A stretch of 64,000 nt of DNA from Ctena decussata (GCA_963989385.1 OZ022502.1:8695001-8759000); one strand, 5' to 3'; counted from the stretch's first letter, positions 1 to 13,271 are shown. A program made the numbers and translations. The notes: generated by a model not told the origin, from the sequence alone.

Positions 1-88
1 TAGATAGATAGATGGATAGAAATATAGATGGGGTTTATTTCGATATAATTTCCGTACATAGATAAGGCGATTTAGAGATAGATAGATT

Positions 89-135
<47 letters not shown>

Positions 136-187
136 GGAAAGATAGATAGATAAGCAGACGGACAGCTAAAATAGATAGATAGATATG

Positions 188-262
<75 letters not shown>

Positions 263-301
263 ACGGACGGACGGACGGACGGACGGATACATAGATAGAA
301 T

Positions 302-337
<36 letters not shown>

Positions 338-433
338 CATAGATAGACGGACGGACGGATAGATAGATAGTTAGATAGATAGACAGATAAATAGATAGAT
401 AGATTGTTAGACGGACGGACGGACGGTTGGGTG

Positions 434-479
<46 letters not shown>

Positions 480-1023
480 CTGGGATGCTGGCAGGCAGAT
501 AGATAGATAGATAGATAGATAGTATGTATGTAGGTAGGTAGGTAAATAGGTAGGTAGGTAGGTAGGTAGGTGGGTAGGTATGTATGTAGGTAGGTAGTAA
601 GGTGGGTAGGCAGGCAGGCAGGCAAACCGGGAGGCTGGCAGGCATGTTGGTAGGTACTTATGTAGGTGGGTAGGTGCACTTCGTCTTAATATGCATTTTA
701 ACAAATTATTAACTTCGATTTAATACACAATTTTATTTGCCAATAATAAATAGATAGATAAGTAGGTAGGCAGTCAGGCAGGCAGTCAGGTAGGCAGACA
801 GGGAGGCTGGCAGGCAGGTAAGTAAGTAGGTAGGAAGTAGGTAGGAAGGTAAGTAGGTAAAAAGGTAGTAGCGGCACTTCGACTTAATATGCATTTTCAA
901 CAAATTTTTAACTTCGACTTAATACACATTTGTATTCGCAAATAATAAAGAGGACCAGGGGATAGATAGATAGATAGACAGGGAGGCTGGAAGGCAGGTA
1001 GGTAGGTAGGCATGTTTACAGAC

Positions 1024-1073
<50 letters not shown>

Positions 1074-1229
1074 TAGGTAGGTAGGTAGGCTTGTAGGTGG
1101 GTAGGTTGGTACTTAGGTAGGAAGGTAGGTAGGTGCACTTTGTCTTAATATGCATTTTCAACAAATTATTAACTTTGACTTAATACATATTGTTTCGCCA
1201 ATAATAGATAGATTTATAGACAGACAGAC

Positions 1230-1280
<51 letters not shown>

Positions 1281-1512
1281 AAGATAGATAGGCAGTCAGA
1301 CAGGCAAACAGGGGGGTGACAGGCAGGTAGGTAGGCTTGTAGGTAGGTAGGTAGAAAGGTGGGTAGGCAGTTAGGTAGGAAGGTAGGTAGGTGGGTAGGT
1401 AGGTAGGCAAAATAGGTAGGTAATGGCACTTCGACTTTATATGCATTTTTAACAAATTACTATTTTCGACTTAATACACAATTCTATTCGCGAATAATAA
1501 AGAGGACCAGGG

Positions 1513-1569
<57 letters not shown>

Positions 1570-1882
1570 GTACGTAGGTAGGCAGGCAGACAGGGAGGCT
1601 GGAGGGCAGGTAGGTAGGCTGTTAGGTAGGTAGGTAGGTAGGTAAGTAGGTAGGTAGGTTGGTAGTCAGGCAGGCAGACATGAAGGCTGGAGCGCTGGAG
1701 GGCAGGTAGGTAGGCTGTTAGATAGGAAGGTAGGTAAGTAGGTAGGTAGGTAGGTAGGTAGGTGGGAAGGTAGGTGGGTAAATAGGTAGGAAGTGGCACT
1801 TCGGCTTAATATACATTTTTAACAAATTATTACATTCGACGTAATACACATTTTTATTCGCCAATAATAAACAGGACCAGGG

Positions 1883-1937
<55 letters not shown>

Positions 1938-2229
1938 GGGTCGGAAGGTAGGTAGGCAGGCAGGCAGGGAGGCTGCCAGGCAGGTAGCTAGGCTGGTAGG
2001 TAGTTAGGTAATTAGGTAGGTTGGTTCGTTGGTAGGTAGGTAGGTAGGTAGGGAGGCAGACAGGTAGTCTGGCAGGCAGGTAGGTAGGTAGGTAGGTAAA
2101 TAGGGAGGTAGGTGGACTTCCACGTAATATGCATTTTTAACAAATTATTAACTTCCGACTTAATACACATTTTTATTCGCCAATAATAAAGAGGACTAGA
2201 AGATAGATAGATAGATAGATAGATAGATA
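1..2229. repeat. Compound GATA/GGTA/GGCA satellite, block 1
   Basis: Runs of GATA alternate with GGTA, GGCA and GGAC runs. Between them recurs a non-simple spacer of about 85 bp containing ACTTCGACTTAATA, TTTTTAACAAATTATTAA and AATAATAAAGAGGACCAGGG. Spacer copies start near 675, 873, 1133, 1423, 1794 and 2106, so the true repeat is a higher-order unit of roughly 230-370 bp. Long open frames here (Leu-Ser-Ile-Tyr or Leu-Pro-Thr-Tyr runs) are translations of the tetranucleotides and are not coding. Confidence 0.95.
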
Positions 2230-2693
2230 CAGGTCCGTTTTAAAAATAATCTACCCCTGCAATGTTGGATATTAAATTGCACCCTTTGCCTGCATTGCAT
2301 CGGTTATTGCCGATTTTTTATTAAACTAGCAGACATGAAACGTCTACAATCTGTTATCATGCATATGTGTATTACAGTTGTAGTTGGTCAATTCAGATCA
2401 TAAAAATTCCTGACCGAATGGGAGGCTGCTTTTGAAGTATACCGAACCTTAAGCAGATTTTAACTCCATTTTTTCAAGTTATTCCGACGGGTGCAGTGTA
2501 TGTAATGTAAAAAGTGGCAATGTCTGGCATGACTGTCACGCATTGAGAACTACTAAAGAGGCATACAAAAATTCAATTTATTCCAAAATATCTGAAGTAT
2601 AGAAAAGGCATGAATTCCACCGACTGTCTAATGGATATGAAAATGAAAAATAAACTTGTAAAAGTAAACAGTCTTTAGCTTGACTGCCTTGTA

Positions 2694-3122
2694 CCCCGAA
2701 ATCACGCTGGTCTGGCATTCAACACAGGCAACGAGGCAACGTACTTTAAAACACGATTATTTCGTATACTTCTTACATTTAATTTCAAACTATGATTCTT
2801 ACGGACCCGGCAGTTGGTTAGACCTCTTAGTCAGACCAGATTTTCGAAGAAATTCCGTCTAGTATAAATGCAGTGCTTGAATAAGGTTTTTCACCAATTC
2901 GTTGGCTGGTCGTTTTGGCCCAAAAATTGTTTTCAAGCGTTTCTTGAATATGCATATCAATTCAGTAAAACTTTTGTGTCCTATTTCAAGAGAAGGGGGT
3001 CGGATGGTCCGTGAGACTATACTTCTGAAACAAACTTATCCTGATGAGGAGAACCAGCAGGTTCCTTGTACGTTGTCTTCGTTGCCTGTGTTGAATGCCA
3101 GACCAGTGTGGAAATTACAGTG
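2694..3122. mobile_element. Foldback MITE inside the left inverted-repeat arm
   Basis: The segment CTGGTCTGGCATTCAACACA (from about 2708) returns in inverse orientation at about 3074-3109, with flanking similarity giving arms of about 45 bp. The segment is absent from the matching right arm of the surrounding element, which supports a later insertion. Short open frames inside it (2680-2862 and 2902-3171) match nothing I recognise. Confidence 0.6.
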
Positions 3123-3284
3123 TGCTTTCTCTGGCATTCATTGCAATTGCCAGTTTATTCAGGGTCACTGAGGTGAATTTATCATTCGAAATTATACAGT
3201 CTGGCCCACACCCTTTCTTTTGAATGTTTTCACTGCTCTTAAAGGAACTCACTTTTATGTATTCGATTTGAACTTTCAGACACC

Positions 3285-3313
<29 letters not shown>
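3285..3313. repeat. (GA)n microsatellite
   Basis: Simple GA dinucleotide run inside the left part of the long-TIR element. Confidence 0.95.
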
Positions 3314-3316
<3 letters not shown>

Positions 3317-5454
3317 ATTAAATTGTGTACACCTTGTCTGTCAGAATTGTGTCATTCGTGTCATTTGAATGTTTGTGTATCACGTGTTAGTATTGGGTAG
3401 GTCTTCCTTTAGCCTTAAACTGTTAAATGTTGCTTGCACCTGTATCACAGTGTATAAGCGGACAGTTGCCAAATCGGAAGCGACAAGTGACTGTACACCC
3501 GAAAATCATTAGTGCGACATAAACAACTTGTGAGGTGAAACGGTCAAAAGCAGGCAAGTCCTTATCGAATTTGTTCTTTTAGATGCGGTTTTTGACATCG
3601 GGGAGAGAATTGGATGCACTTCACCTGTAGCATTGTCAGTTTGACATATCACCACCCAATCTCTGTGTAAAAATCAAGTTTTCCTGCTTAATCATCAGTT
3701 TTGCTTTATCTTCTGTCGATCGACAATCGGGGTTAGAAGACTAGAATTATGGCATCATTTCTGTCAAAACCAACATAAAATCATTGCTACATCTTTATCC
3801 TGTAATATCCAATAGCTGAATCTATCGAAACATTACTTTAAACAAATATATTGCCTCCTGAATCGCACACGTTCGTCTCATTCGACTGTCCGAATAGTGA
3901 CAAAAACAAAAAAATGGTGTTGAACGACTAGCGACGATTTTCTTGTAAGTCTTATTGAGCAGAAAATGTGTTAGTAAATATCTTGACTTATGTATTCTTT
4001 ATCGAAATATAACGACAAAGGAGGGTAAGAACTTCTACTAGATTGAGTTTGATTTCAGAAGTCCAGTATGCTGTTTATATCTACCATAAATTTGCACAGA
4101 TTAGCATGGCAGGCTCAATGATTTATTCGTAAGATTCGAAATAAATTGAAAATACTGAGAGTGTTTCTGAATTTTTCTGTGTGAAGAAAATCTACTTTGA
4201 ATGTGTTTTCCAACAGGCGAAACTAATTACAATGGTCAGACTAGCAGCTTAAAAGATATGAAAACATATATACTGACACAAACAAAAAACGTCCGCTTTA
4301 CAATTGTGTCTGAGAATTTCAAATGAACATATACATTTCATTTTAATATATTGTTTCAATAACGTCAATTACTCAGCAGTCGTGTGTGCTGAACGGAAAT
4401 CGATTCAATGAACATCGACGCCAATGACAATGCCGCAAGCGCCAGTACCCAAATTTCGAAAGTCACAAAATCAGTATCTCGTGTTTTAACCATCGCAGCA
4501 CATCCCAACATCACTGAGTAGACACGCTGCTAAGATTTTATGAGGGCTAGATGCATTCCTAATTGACATAACCACTGGCATAAATTAGTCACTTAAAGTG
4601 ACGTCACAAAACGTCGATCACGACAGTGCGTAGATACACGCCGACATTACCTTGTTGGGCCATCAGTTTGGAAGTCAGTGGCATAGGACTACTTCAAAAT
4701 TCATTTCTAGCCATCAATAGCATTGAAATCAGCATCATTCAGCATCGCAAAAAGTTGGTCACAAAATTACCTGATTATTTTTCAATAAGGGGTGGGGTAT
4801 TAAACCCGGACTTTAGTGAACCGGTATTTCTGATTTCAGGTTGAAGTTTTATTTTCTGATGCATGTTGTCTTTATCGTACACAAGTATAGTCAAATAAAA
4901 CAAAAAACGGTGTCAAAATAATGAACGGTTATGGAGATATGGAAGTTCTAAAATCGTTATTAATCTAATTAAAAGGGAGATAATTTCATAAATCGAAGCC
5001 TTTGGGCTGCTTTCTCGTTCATTTAATAAGAGGTATTGCTTTTAAAAGGCGATTTTTCGTTTTTCGACGTTTCTGACCCTCGTTTAACGCAAAACATTTC
5101 AGGCTTTGGTGAATAAATTGCTGCTGAGGAATAAAAATGGTGTTTTGACATAAAGTTTGATAAATCTTGTGGCTATGGAGAAAAATTAAAACGGATACAA
5201 CTTTATGTGTGCCAGAGGCTCAGGACACATTTTGTTTTATTTTGTATGGCTACAACGTTACTGGTTCAAAATTTACAGAACCTTATAAAACGGACGTTTC
5301 TTTTTTGTGTCAGTATACAAACGGCACAATATTGTTACCTAGATGTACATTGATACCCTATACTACCCTTCTACATCCTCTTTGCTCTCCCTAACCTAAA
5401 TTACAATGTAGAACGAGGACGTGTGCTTGCATTAGGTGCGTAATGTGGGTGTAG

Positions 5455-5500
5455 TTTTTTTTTTTTGTGTGCTTTTTGTGTGTGTGTGTGTGTTTTTTTT
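5455..5500. repeat. Poly-T / (GT)n low-complexity tract
   Basis: A T run is followed by a short GT run and another T run. Confidence 0.9.
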
Positions 5501-5650
5501 AATTCACGTCTACCCTATCTGTCTTTCCTTATTACCCATCTCTTGGGAAACAGCTTAACGTGCCCACAGAAATATACCTGAATATGTGAGGTTATAACCA
5601 ACGGTACTTGTCATTTATTGTCGGAGGAGAACTTACCTGTTATTTGTTTC

Positions 5651-5748
5651 ACTTGCTTAGAGAGTCTAAGCTTGTATATGAACAGTTAACTGGCTCGTCA
5701 TGACCTTAACTGTGCACCGGACCACTGACCCAAACAAAGAAACAAACT
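5651..5748 (+). mobile_element. Decayed SINE 3' half
   Basis: CTTAGAGAGTCTAAG, AACAGTTAACTGGC and CATGACCTTAACTG match, in the same order, the body of the intact SINE at 46560-46833 (CTTAGGAGGTCTAAG, AGGTTAACTGACC, CATGACCTTAGTTG). The tRNA-like head is absent, so this is an old 5'-truncated copy. Confidence 0.55.
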
Positions 5749-6320
5749 CCCCATTTCTACCCCACAGCCTCGCCCTGCCCTACCCTAAGCCTACCATTTA
5801 GCTTTACACTAACAAAATCACCCAATCAGACCGAAACTACCCAGGACCGAAAAGATCCGAGTTTCTTTACAAAAACAGGAAAGGTATAGATCCGAGGACA
5901 GAGTCCTGGTGTACACCTACAACGTCATGAACTTTGTAGAATTGGCCATTCAATATAACGCTGCTTAAATACTACCGAATTTCTTAAAATGCTTAAATGC
6001 TAATGCAGGCATCATTAAATAACGTGTATTCTTTTTTGTTTTTGTTTGACAGTAAACAGCTGATGTCATGTCGGGGCGGTGAAATATCCTGAAACAAAAA
6101 GCAAGTATGCACCATGACGAACATTAGACACAGTTATTAATGTAATGTGTGAGTTTTGACCAATGACCATCGATTTTCTGAGACATAGCACTGAGTTTGT
6201 CTTCACAGACACAGAATTTGCTTAGAAAGATGATCGACTAATAATAATTAAGGTCAAAATATATTTTTACAGGTATGGGGTGGTTGGGGTTTACATGTAG
6301 CTTTCTTTACTTTTTATTGT

Positions 6321-7288
6321 GTCCCCCAGGGCACCGTGCTTGGACCATTGTTGTTCTCGTTGTGCATTAACGATATAACAGAAAATATTGACTCGGAATT
6401 AAGACTTTTCGCTGACGACTGTTTGCTATCGTGAAATCAGAGATATTGAAGACACGGTGAAACTTCAGGAGGATATAGATCATTTAGGTTGTTGGGGCAT
6501 GAGATTTCAACCTGTTAAATGCAATATAATGCAAATTACAAGGAAACGGATCAAGAAGATCAACGCTTCCTATACCTTAGAGGGAACGGTCCTCAGTAAT
6601 GTAGAAACTATCAAGTATCTCGGCTTGACCATTACCAATAATTTGAAATGGAACATACATGTCAGCAATATTTGCACAAATACTAATAGGACCTCGGCTT
6701 CCTCAGACGTAACTTGGCAGCATGTCCACAAGATGTTAAAGAGTCAGCATACAAGGGACTGGTGCGTCCAGTCCTGGAGTATGGCAGTTCAGTTTGGGAC
6801 CCTCAAAGTATACTTCTTCAAGATTAACTTGAGAAGGTGCAGAAAAGGGCAGCTAGATTTGTAACGGGAAATGACACATATGGAACTGGGAGTATGACTG
6901 GCATTCTGAGAAACTTAAGTGGGAATCCCTGAAAAAGAGAAGGAAAAATAGTAGACTCATAATGCTTTACAAAGGTCTGAGTGGTGCAGCCAGTATACCC
7001 ATAAATGACCTTGTTCCCCCAAGTAGGCGTACCAGGAATCATCATTCCCTGACATTTCAAACCCCGTTGGCTGAGACTGACATTTACAAGTCCAGTTTCT
7101 TCCCCCCAGACTATTAGAGATTGGAATTCCCTGGACGATACACTTATTTCAGCTGCTGAGGGTGCAGAGGATTCAGTAACTAAGTTTACTTTTCTTATAA
7201 GGGCTAGGGACTAGCTTCCCTGATTCACAGGTCCTGGTGAATGATTGTCCTTGGACGCATCACCAGTAAACAATTCTGATTCTGATTG
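6321..7288 (+). pseudogene. 5'-truncated LINE reverse transcriptase (Jockey/CR1-like)
   Basis: Translation from 6321 gives VPQGTVLGPLLF, then FADDC, the conserved RT blocks around the catalytic Asp pair. A one-base loss near 6431 shifts the frame. It continues as REIRDIEDTVKLQEDI, then KYLGLTITNNLKWN, the usual thumb/connection block. Further shifts near 6700-6850 lead to a last frame ending RARD plus stop at 7212-7214, with KWESLKKRR and FFPQTIRDWN (after a small shift) on the way. The 3' end carries a short TTCTGA-type repeat (7273-7287), typical of the tails of such LINEs. The 5' half (endonuclease and early RT) is missing. The copy lies inside the 6.4 kb long-TIR element. Confidence 0.85.
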
Positions 7289-8655
7289 CATTGATGGTTT
7301 CTTAAACGGTACCGGAAGCCAGAAAATGCGAATTTCTGAAAACCAGTAGCGCATCATAAAAACGGTACGCGGCTAGGTCACAATTTCGATTGAAATGTTG
7401 ACAGAGAAAAACTTAGCCATATGATCATTTTTTATCAAGAAATGCTTGATAGCCTTCTCCCCAAATAATTTTCCCAGTGAAACGATCCAAAACGATATTT
7501 CTATTACCTTTTTCAAGCATTTGTTGAAAATGATCGTCTTGAATGTGAAAATATAATCACAACTAGTCGGACAGTTTTTGTTTCTTGATATGTCGCTAAT
7601 GATTAGGTACAGTTGTCACTAGTCGGACAGCCGAATGAGACGAATGTGTGCGATTCAGGAGGCAATATATTTGTTTACAGTAATGTTTCGATGGATTCAG
7701 CTATTGGATATCACAGGATAAAGATGTAGCAATGATTTTATGTTAGTTTTAACAGAAATTATGTCAGCGTCGATCGACAGAAGATAAAGCAAAACTTGTG
7801 ATTAAGCAGGAAAACTTGATTTTTACACAGAGATTGGGTGGTGATATGTCAAACTGACAATGCTGCAGGTGAAGTACATCTAATTCTCTCCCGATGTCGA
7901 AAACCGCATCTAAAATAACAAAGAACTTACCTGCTTTTGACCGTTTCATCTCACAAGTTGTTTATGTCGCACTAATGATTTTCGGGTGTACAGTCAATTG
8001 TCGCTTCCGATTTGGTGACTGTCCGCTTATACACTGTGCGTATTGTATTAAATCGTACAGTTGCATTAATATATTCCTGTTAATAGAATACCAAACAGAG
8101 ACTATGCGTGTCCATAAAGTTCTTTTACAATTTGGTTTTTTTCATGTTTTCTTTAATAATCTCCTCCTTTCTTCAATTGGATTTAAGTCCTTGGAATTTC
8201 GAGGGCAATCTTAAACTTTTACTCCATTATAAGCTAGATTCATTTTCAAATCCATTAGACAATGGGTTAATTTAATCATTCTTTCTATACTTAAGATTTT
8301 TTGTGATTCAAATGAAATTTTGTATGTCTCTTTAGTAGTTGTCATTGCATAACAGTCATGCCAGATATTGGCATTTTTCACATTACATACAGCGCACTAA
8401 TCGGAATTACTTAAAAAATGGAGTTGAAACCTGCTTAAAATTCGGTATACTTCAAAGGCAGCCACAGATTCGGCCAGGATCCTCATTATCTAAATAAACC
8501 AACTAACATTTTATTAAATATATACATATAAACAAATTGTAGAAGGCTCATGTCAGCCAGCTCAATAACCATTCGACACTAACCCATACAGTGCAGGAAA
8601 AAATGCAATTTATTGTGCCATATTGCAGGGGTATATTATTTTTGTAACAGACCTG

Positions 8656-8702
<47 letters not shown>

Positions 8703-9039
8703 CTAAAACAGATAGATAGATAGATAGATAGAGACATAGATAGACGGACGGACGGACAGATCGTTTGTCAGATAAATAGATAAGTAGATAGATAAGGAGA
8801 TAGACAGGGAGGCTGGCAGGCAGGTAGGAAGGTAGATAGATAGATAGGTAGATAGATAGATAGATAGGAAGGTAAGTAGGCAGGCAGACTGGGAGGCTGG
8901 CAGGCAGGTAGGTAGGTAGGTTGGCTGGTAGGTAGGTACTTAGGTAGGTAGGTAGGTAGGTAGGTAGGTGCACTTCGTCATGATATGCATTTTAACAAAT
9001 TATTAATTTCGACTAAATACACATTTTTATTTGCCAATA

Positions 9040-9071
<32 letters not shown>

Positions 9072-9340
9072 GCAGTCAGGCAGGCAGTCAGATAGATAGA
9101 TAGATATAGATAGATCGTAGGTAGGAAGGTACGTAGGTAGGCAGTCAGGCCGGGAGGCCAGTAGGTAGGTTGTTAGGTAGGTAGATAGGTAAGCAGGTAG
9201 GTAGACAAGCAGGTATGTACGTAGGTAGGTAGGTAGGTAGGTAAAAAGGTAGGTAGTGGCAATTCGATATGCATTTTTAACAAATTATTAACTTCGACTT
9301 AATACACATTTTTATTCGCAAATAATAATGAGGACCAGGG

Positions 9341-9380
<40 letters not shown>

Positions 9381-9399
9381 CGGAGGATGGCAGGCAGAC

Positions 9400-9434
<35 letters not shown>

Positions 9435-9802
9435 CAGAAGGATAGGCAGGGTTTTGATTTCGACTTCAAACACATATTTTCCATATTGAAATGAATATCA
9501 GGTTACTGAATAAATTCAATTCAATTCAATTCTTTATTCAGATTGCCAAATACATTTTAGCGCATCTACAACATATCATAGAAACAAGATAAATAGATAG
9601 ATTGATAGATAGAGAGATAGATATATAGATAGATGGGGTTTGATTTTGACTAAAACATATTTTCCGTCATGAAATGAATATCAGGTAGATTGCAGGATAC
9701 ATAACTAGATAGATAGATAGATAGATAGATCGAAAAAGGGAAGGCAGTGTTTGATTTCGACTTTATACACATATTTTTCCGTATTGAAATGAAGGTATCT
9801 GA

Positions 9803-9834
<32 letters not shown>

Positions 9835-10104
9835 GGATGCTGGCAGGCAGGTAGGTAGGTAGGTAGGTAGATAGATAGATAGATAGATAATAGTTAGGTA
9901 GGTAGGTAGGTAGGTATGTATGTATGTAGGTAGGTAGGAAGGTAGGTAGGCAGGCAGGCAGACAGTGATGCTGGCAGGCAGTTGGTAGGTAGGAAGGCGG
10001 GAAGGTAGGTAGGTAGGTACTTAGGTAGGTAGGTGCACTTCGTCTTAATATGCATTTTAAGAAATTATTAACTTCGACTTAATACCCATTTTTATTTGCC
10101 AATA

Positions 10105-10149
<45 letters not shown>

Positions 10150-10440
10150 CATGTAGGTAGGCAGTCTGGCAGGCAGACAGGGAGGCTGGCAGGTACGTAA
10201 ATAGGTAGTAGTTGCACTTCGACTTAATATGCATTTTAACAAATAATAAACTTCGACTACACATTTTTATTCGCAAATAATAAAGAGGACCAGGGGAAAG
10301 ATAGATAGATAGATAGATAGATTGATAGATAGATAGATAGATAGATAGATGGGGTTAGATTTTGACTTAAATGTATTTTCCGTAATGAAATGAATATCGG
10401 GCAGCTGAATAGATATTAAGATTGCAGGATATATAGATAC

Positions 10441-10476
<36 letters not shown>

Positions 10477-10655
10477 GGAAGCTGGCAGGCAGATAGATAG
10501 AAATATACATGGGGTTTTATTTCGACATTATAGACATATTTTCCGTAGGTAGATAAGGCGATCAATAGATCGACAGATAAATAAGTAGATAGATAGATAA
10601 ATACAATGTAAATAGAAAGTAGAAAGATTTCGACTTAATACACATATTTTCCGTA

Positions 10656-10693
<38 letters not shown>

Positions 10694-10919
10694 GGGGTTT
10701 GATTTTGACTAAAATATATTTTCCGTATAGAAATGAATATCAGGCAGCTGAATAGATATTAAGATTGCAGGATAGATCGATAGATAAATATATATATAGA
10801 TAGATGGATAGAAAGAAAGATAGATAGGTAGGTAGACAGGTAGTTAGAGAGGATAGGCAGGGTTTTGATTTCGACTTCATATACATATTTTCCATATTGA
10901 AATGAATATTAGCTCACTG

Positions 10920-10962
<43 letters not shown>

Positions 10963-10995
10963 GGGGTTTTGATTTTGACTTAAACATATTTTCCA
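8656..10995. repeat. Compound GATA satellite, block 2
   Basis: This continues the same satellite. Type I spacers (with AACAAATTATTAA and AATAATA) lie near 8965, 9255, 10030 and 10215. A second spacer type appears here: ATGGGGTTTTGATTT, ACATATTTTCCGTAATGAAA and TGAATATCAGG, followed by TGAATAGATATTAAGATTGC. Both types contain TTCGACTTAATACACAT, so they are probably related. Confidence 0.93.
9509..9592 (-). mobile_element. LINE 3'-tail fragment
   Basis: On the minus strand, sequence resembling a LINE 3' end runs into AATAAAGAATTGAATTG and an AATTG-type tail. It interrupts the GATA satellite and has no coding remnant. Confidence 0.45.
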
Positions 10996-13079
10996 CAAGA
11001 GGCCCAAATGGGCCTGATATCGCTTACCTGGCTTTTGTGCAACGGGACCATTCTGATACAAAATTGGTCCAATTCCAGAGATTTTCTCAATTCAACATTT
11101 TGCTACTTTTAGTTACAGAGGCCAACTTGTCTGGTCTTTATATATTTACTTTTGAAAAACCTCAAGGCAAGAATCATTTTGCCACAAATTTCATCAAAAT
11201 CCATTCAGGGTTACTGAGATATTGTCAGTTTCATGTTTTGTGCTATTTTTACTAACGCAGATGGCGGCCATCTTAGAATGCCAAAATGCAAAAAATTGAA
11301 AAGCTTTCATGCAAGGACCATTTTGACACAAAATTGGTCCAGTTCCATTGTAATTTTCTTATTTTCAAATTTTGCTATTTTTAGTAACAGAGGCCAACTT
11401 GACGGGTCAATATTTGTTAATTTGTGAAACACGTCAAAGCAAGAATCATTTTGCCACAAATTTCGTCTCAATCGCTTCAGCGGTTAATGAGATGCTGTCA
11501 TTTTCATGTTCTGTGCTATTTTAGTAACGGCAGATGGCGGCCATCTTGGAATGCCAAAATGCAGAAAATCGAAAAAGCTTAATGAAAGGACCATTCTGAC
11601 AGAAAATTAGTCCAATTCCACTGAGATTTTCTTATTTTCACGTATTTCTATTTTTAGTAACAAAGGCCAATATGATTTGTCTATATTTAGTTACTTTTGA
11701 AACATCTCAATGCAAAAATCATTTTGACACAAATTTCGTCAAAATCTACTCAACGGTAACTGAGATATTGTCATTTTCATGTTTTGTGCTATTTTTAGTA
11801 ACGGCAGATGGTGGCCATCTTGAAATGCCAAATTGCAATTAATCGAAATGGCTTCATGTAAGGAACATTCTGACACAAAATTGGTCCAATTCCATTCAAG
11901 GGTTCTTGAGTAATTGTCATTTTATGTTTGTGCTATTTTTAGTAACGGCAGATGTCGGCCATCTTGGACAGCCAAATTGCAATTAATCGAAACGGCTTTA
12001 TGCAAGGAACATTCTGACTCAAAATTGGTCGAATTCCATTCAAGGGTTCTTGAGTAATTGTCATTTTTATGTTTGTGCTATTTTTAGTAACAGCAGATGT
12101 CGGCCATCTTGGAAAACCAAATTGCAATTTATCGAAACGGCTTCATGCAAGGAGCAATCTGACACAAACTTGGTCGAATTCCATTCAAGGGTTCTTGAGT
12201 AATTGTCATTTTTATGTTTGTGCTATTTTTAGTAACGGCCCCCATGATGACCATCTTGGATAGTCAACTGGCACAAAATTGAAACAATTCCTTTCAAGGA
12301 CCATTTCTGACCAAATCTGACCACAATCGATAGCCTTTTCTTGAGATACTGACATTTGAGCAAAATCGGTCTTGTAAACGCTAAGTAGGTCACTGTGACC
12401 TAATTCCGCTATAGATTTTTTTCATTTTTACAATTTTTAATCCCAAGGTCCCATTTATGTTCCATGCAAACTTTCGGCCAAATATACCAAATGATTCTGG
12501 AGAAGAAGATGATTTTGTTGTTTTTGCTATTTTTAGTAATGGTGGCCATCTTGGATTCTTGACCTGACCCAATTTTACAATTTTGAAACCCTGCAGTCTG
12601 GTCATGCTCCATGTGAAATTTGAGACCCATGGGTGCAGTTGTTTTAGAGAAGTCATTTTTTGACATTCGCATTTGAGCAAAATTACACTCGTAAACAGAA
12701 AGTAGGTCACTGTGACAAAACTCCGCTACAGATTTTTTTCATTTTTACAAGTTTGAATAACAAGGTTTCAATGATGTTCCATGCCAAAATTCAGACAAAT
12801 ATACCTAGTGGTTCTGGAGAAGAAGTTTATTTTGTTGTTTTGGCTATTTTTAGTAACGGCGGCCATCTTGGATTTTCAACCTGACCCAATTTTACAGTTC
12901 TGAGACCCTGGAGTCAGGTCATGCTCCATGTGAGATTTGAGAACCATGGGACCAGTAGTTCTACAGAAGATGTTTGAATATTTGTTTTTAGGTGTTGACG
13001 GACATTTTGCGTGACGACGCACAACGGACGCATTGGTATGACAATAGCTCACTATGGCCCTTCGGGCCAGGTGAGCTAA
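10996..13079 (-). mobile_element. Non-autonomous Helitron-like element A
   Basis: As read on the + strand it starts CAAGAGGCCCAAATGGGCCT (hairpin) followed by TATCGCTCACCTGGC. It ends with hairpin GGCCCTTCGGGCC and then AGGTGAGCTAA. CTCACCTGGC and GCCAGGTGAG are inverse copies at offset positions, an asymmetric terminal inverted repeat. The interior is a set of diverged units of about 145 bp or multiples, each with GCCATCTTGG and TATTTTTAGTAAC. The flanks join as TTTTCCA/TAATGAAATGAA, which matches uninterrupted satellite units at 13456 and 13605, so it inserted between A and T with no duplication. There is no Rep/helicase coding. It is very similar to the element at 47176-49245. Confidence 0.82.
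12387..12401. promoter_or_regulatory. Perfect inverted-repeat-3 nuclear-receptor half-sites (element A)
   Basis: AGGTCACTGTGACCT is the textbook palindromic estrogen-response-element geometry. A degraded version follows near 12697 in the next unit. Binding or activity is not implied by sequence alone. Confidence 0.55.
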
Positions 13080-13201
13080 TAATGAAATGAATATCAGGTA
13101 GCTGAATAGATATTAAGATAGATAGATAGATAGGTAGATAGGTACATCGAAAGAAAGGCAGGATTTGATTTCGACTTATTGAAATGAATATCAGGTCTCT
13201 G

Positions 13202-13235
<34 letters not shown>

Positions 13236-13239
13236 GCGG

Positions 13240-13271
<32 letters not shown>

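Larger units (their letters stand above)
2230..8655. mobile_element. 6.4 kb element with long interrupted terminal inverted repeats
   Basis: The left end reads CAGGTCCG and the reverse complement of the right end reads CAGGTCTG, each flanked by TA inside the GATA satellite. Two inverted blocks match: 2230-2675 with 8195-8655, and 3446-3905 with 7612-8040. The left arm is longer because of a foldback insertion. The right arm, read on the minus strand, keeps an ATG followed by AAAGCAG/GTAAGT near 7926-7949, which resembles a short first exon and donor. In the left arm the same positions are GTG and GCAAGT. The interior (3906-7611) holds a SINE fragment and a LINE but no recognisable transposase. 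The superfamily is unknown. A TA duplication is possible but cannot be proven inside GATA repeats. Confidence 0.7.

Noticed and set aside
1..1799. Long minus-strand frames of Leu-Ser-Ile-Tyr or Leu-Pro-Thr-Tyr repeats
   Set aside because: They are translations of GATA and GGTA runs. All frames are open because the tetranucleotide lacks stops in that direction.
2230..8655. Endogenous retrovirus or LTR element
   Set aside because: The long terminal repeats are inverted, not direct, and the only RT is a LINE type that is truncated inside.
10996..13079. Classical TIR MITE interpretation for the GCTCACCT elements
   Set aside because: The inverted motifs are offset (internal at one end, terminal at the other) and no target duplication exists at any in-window empty site.
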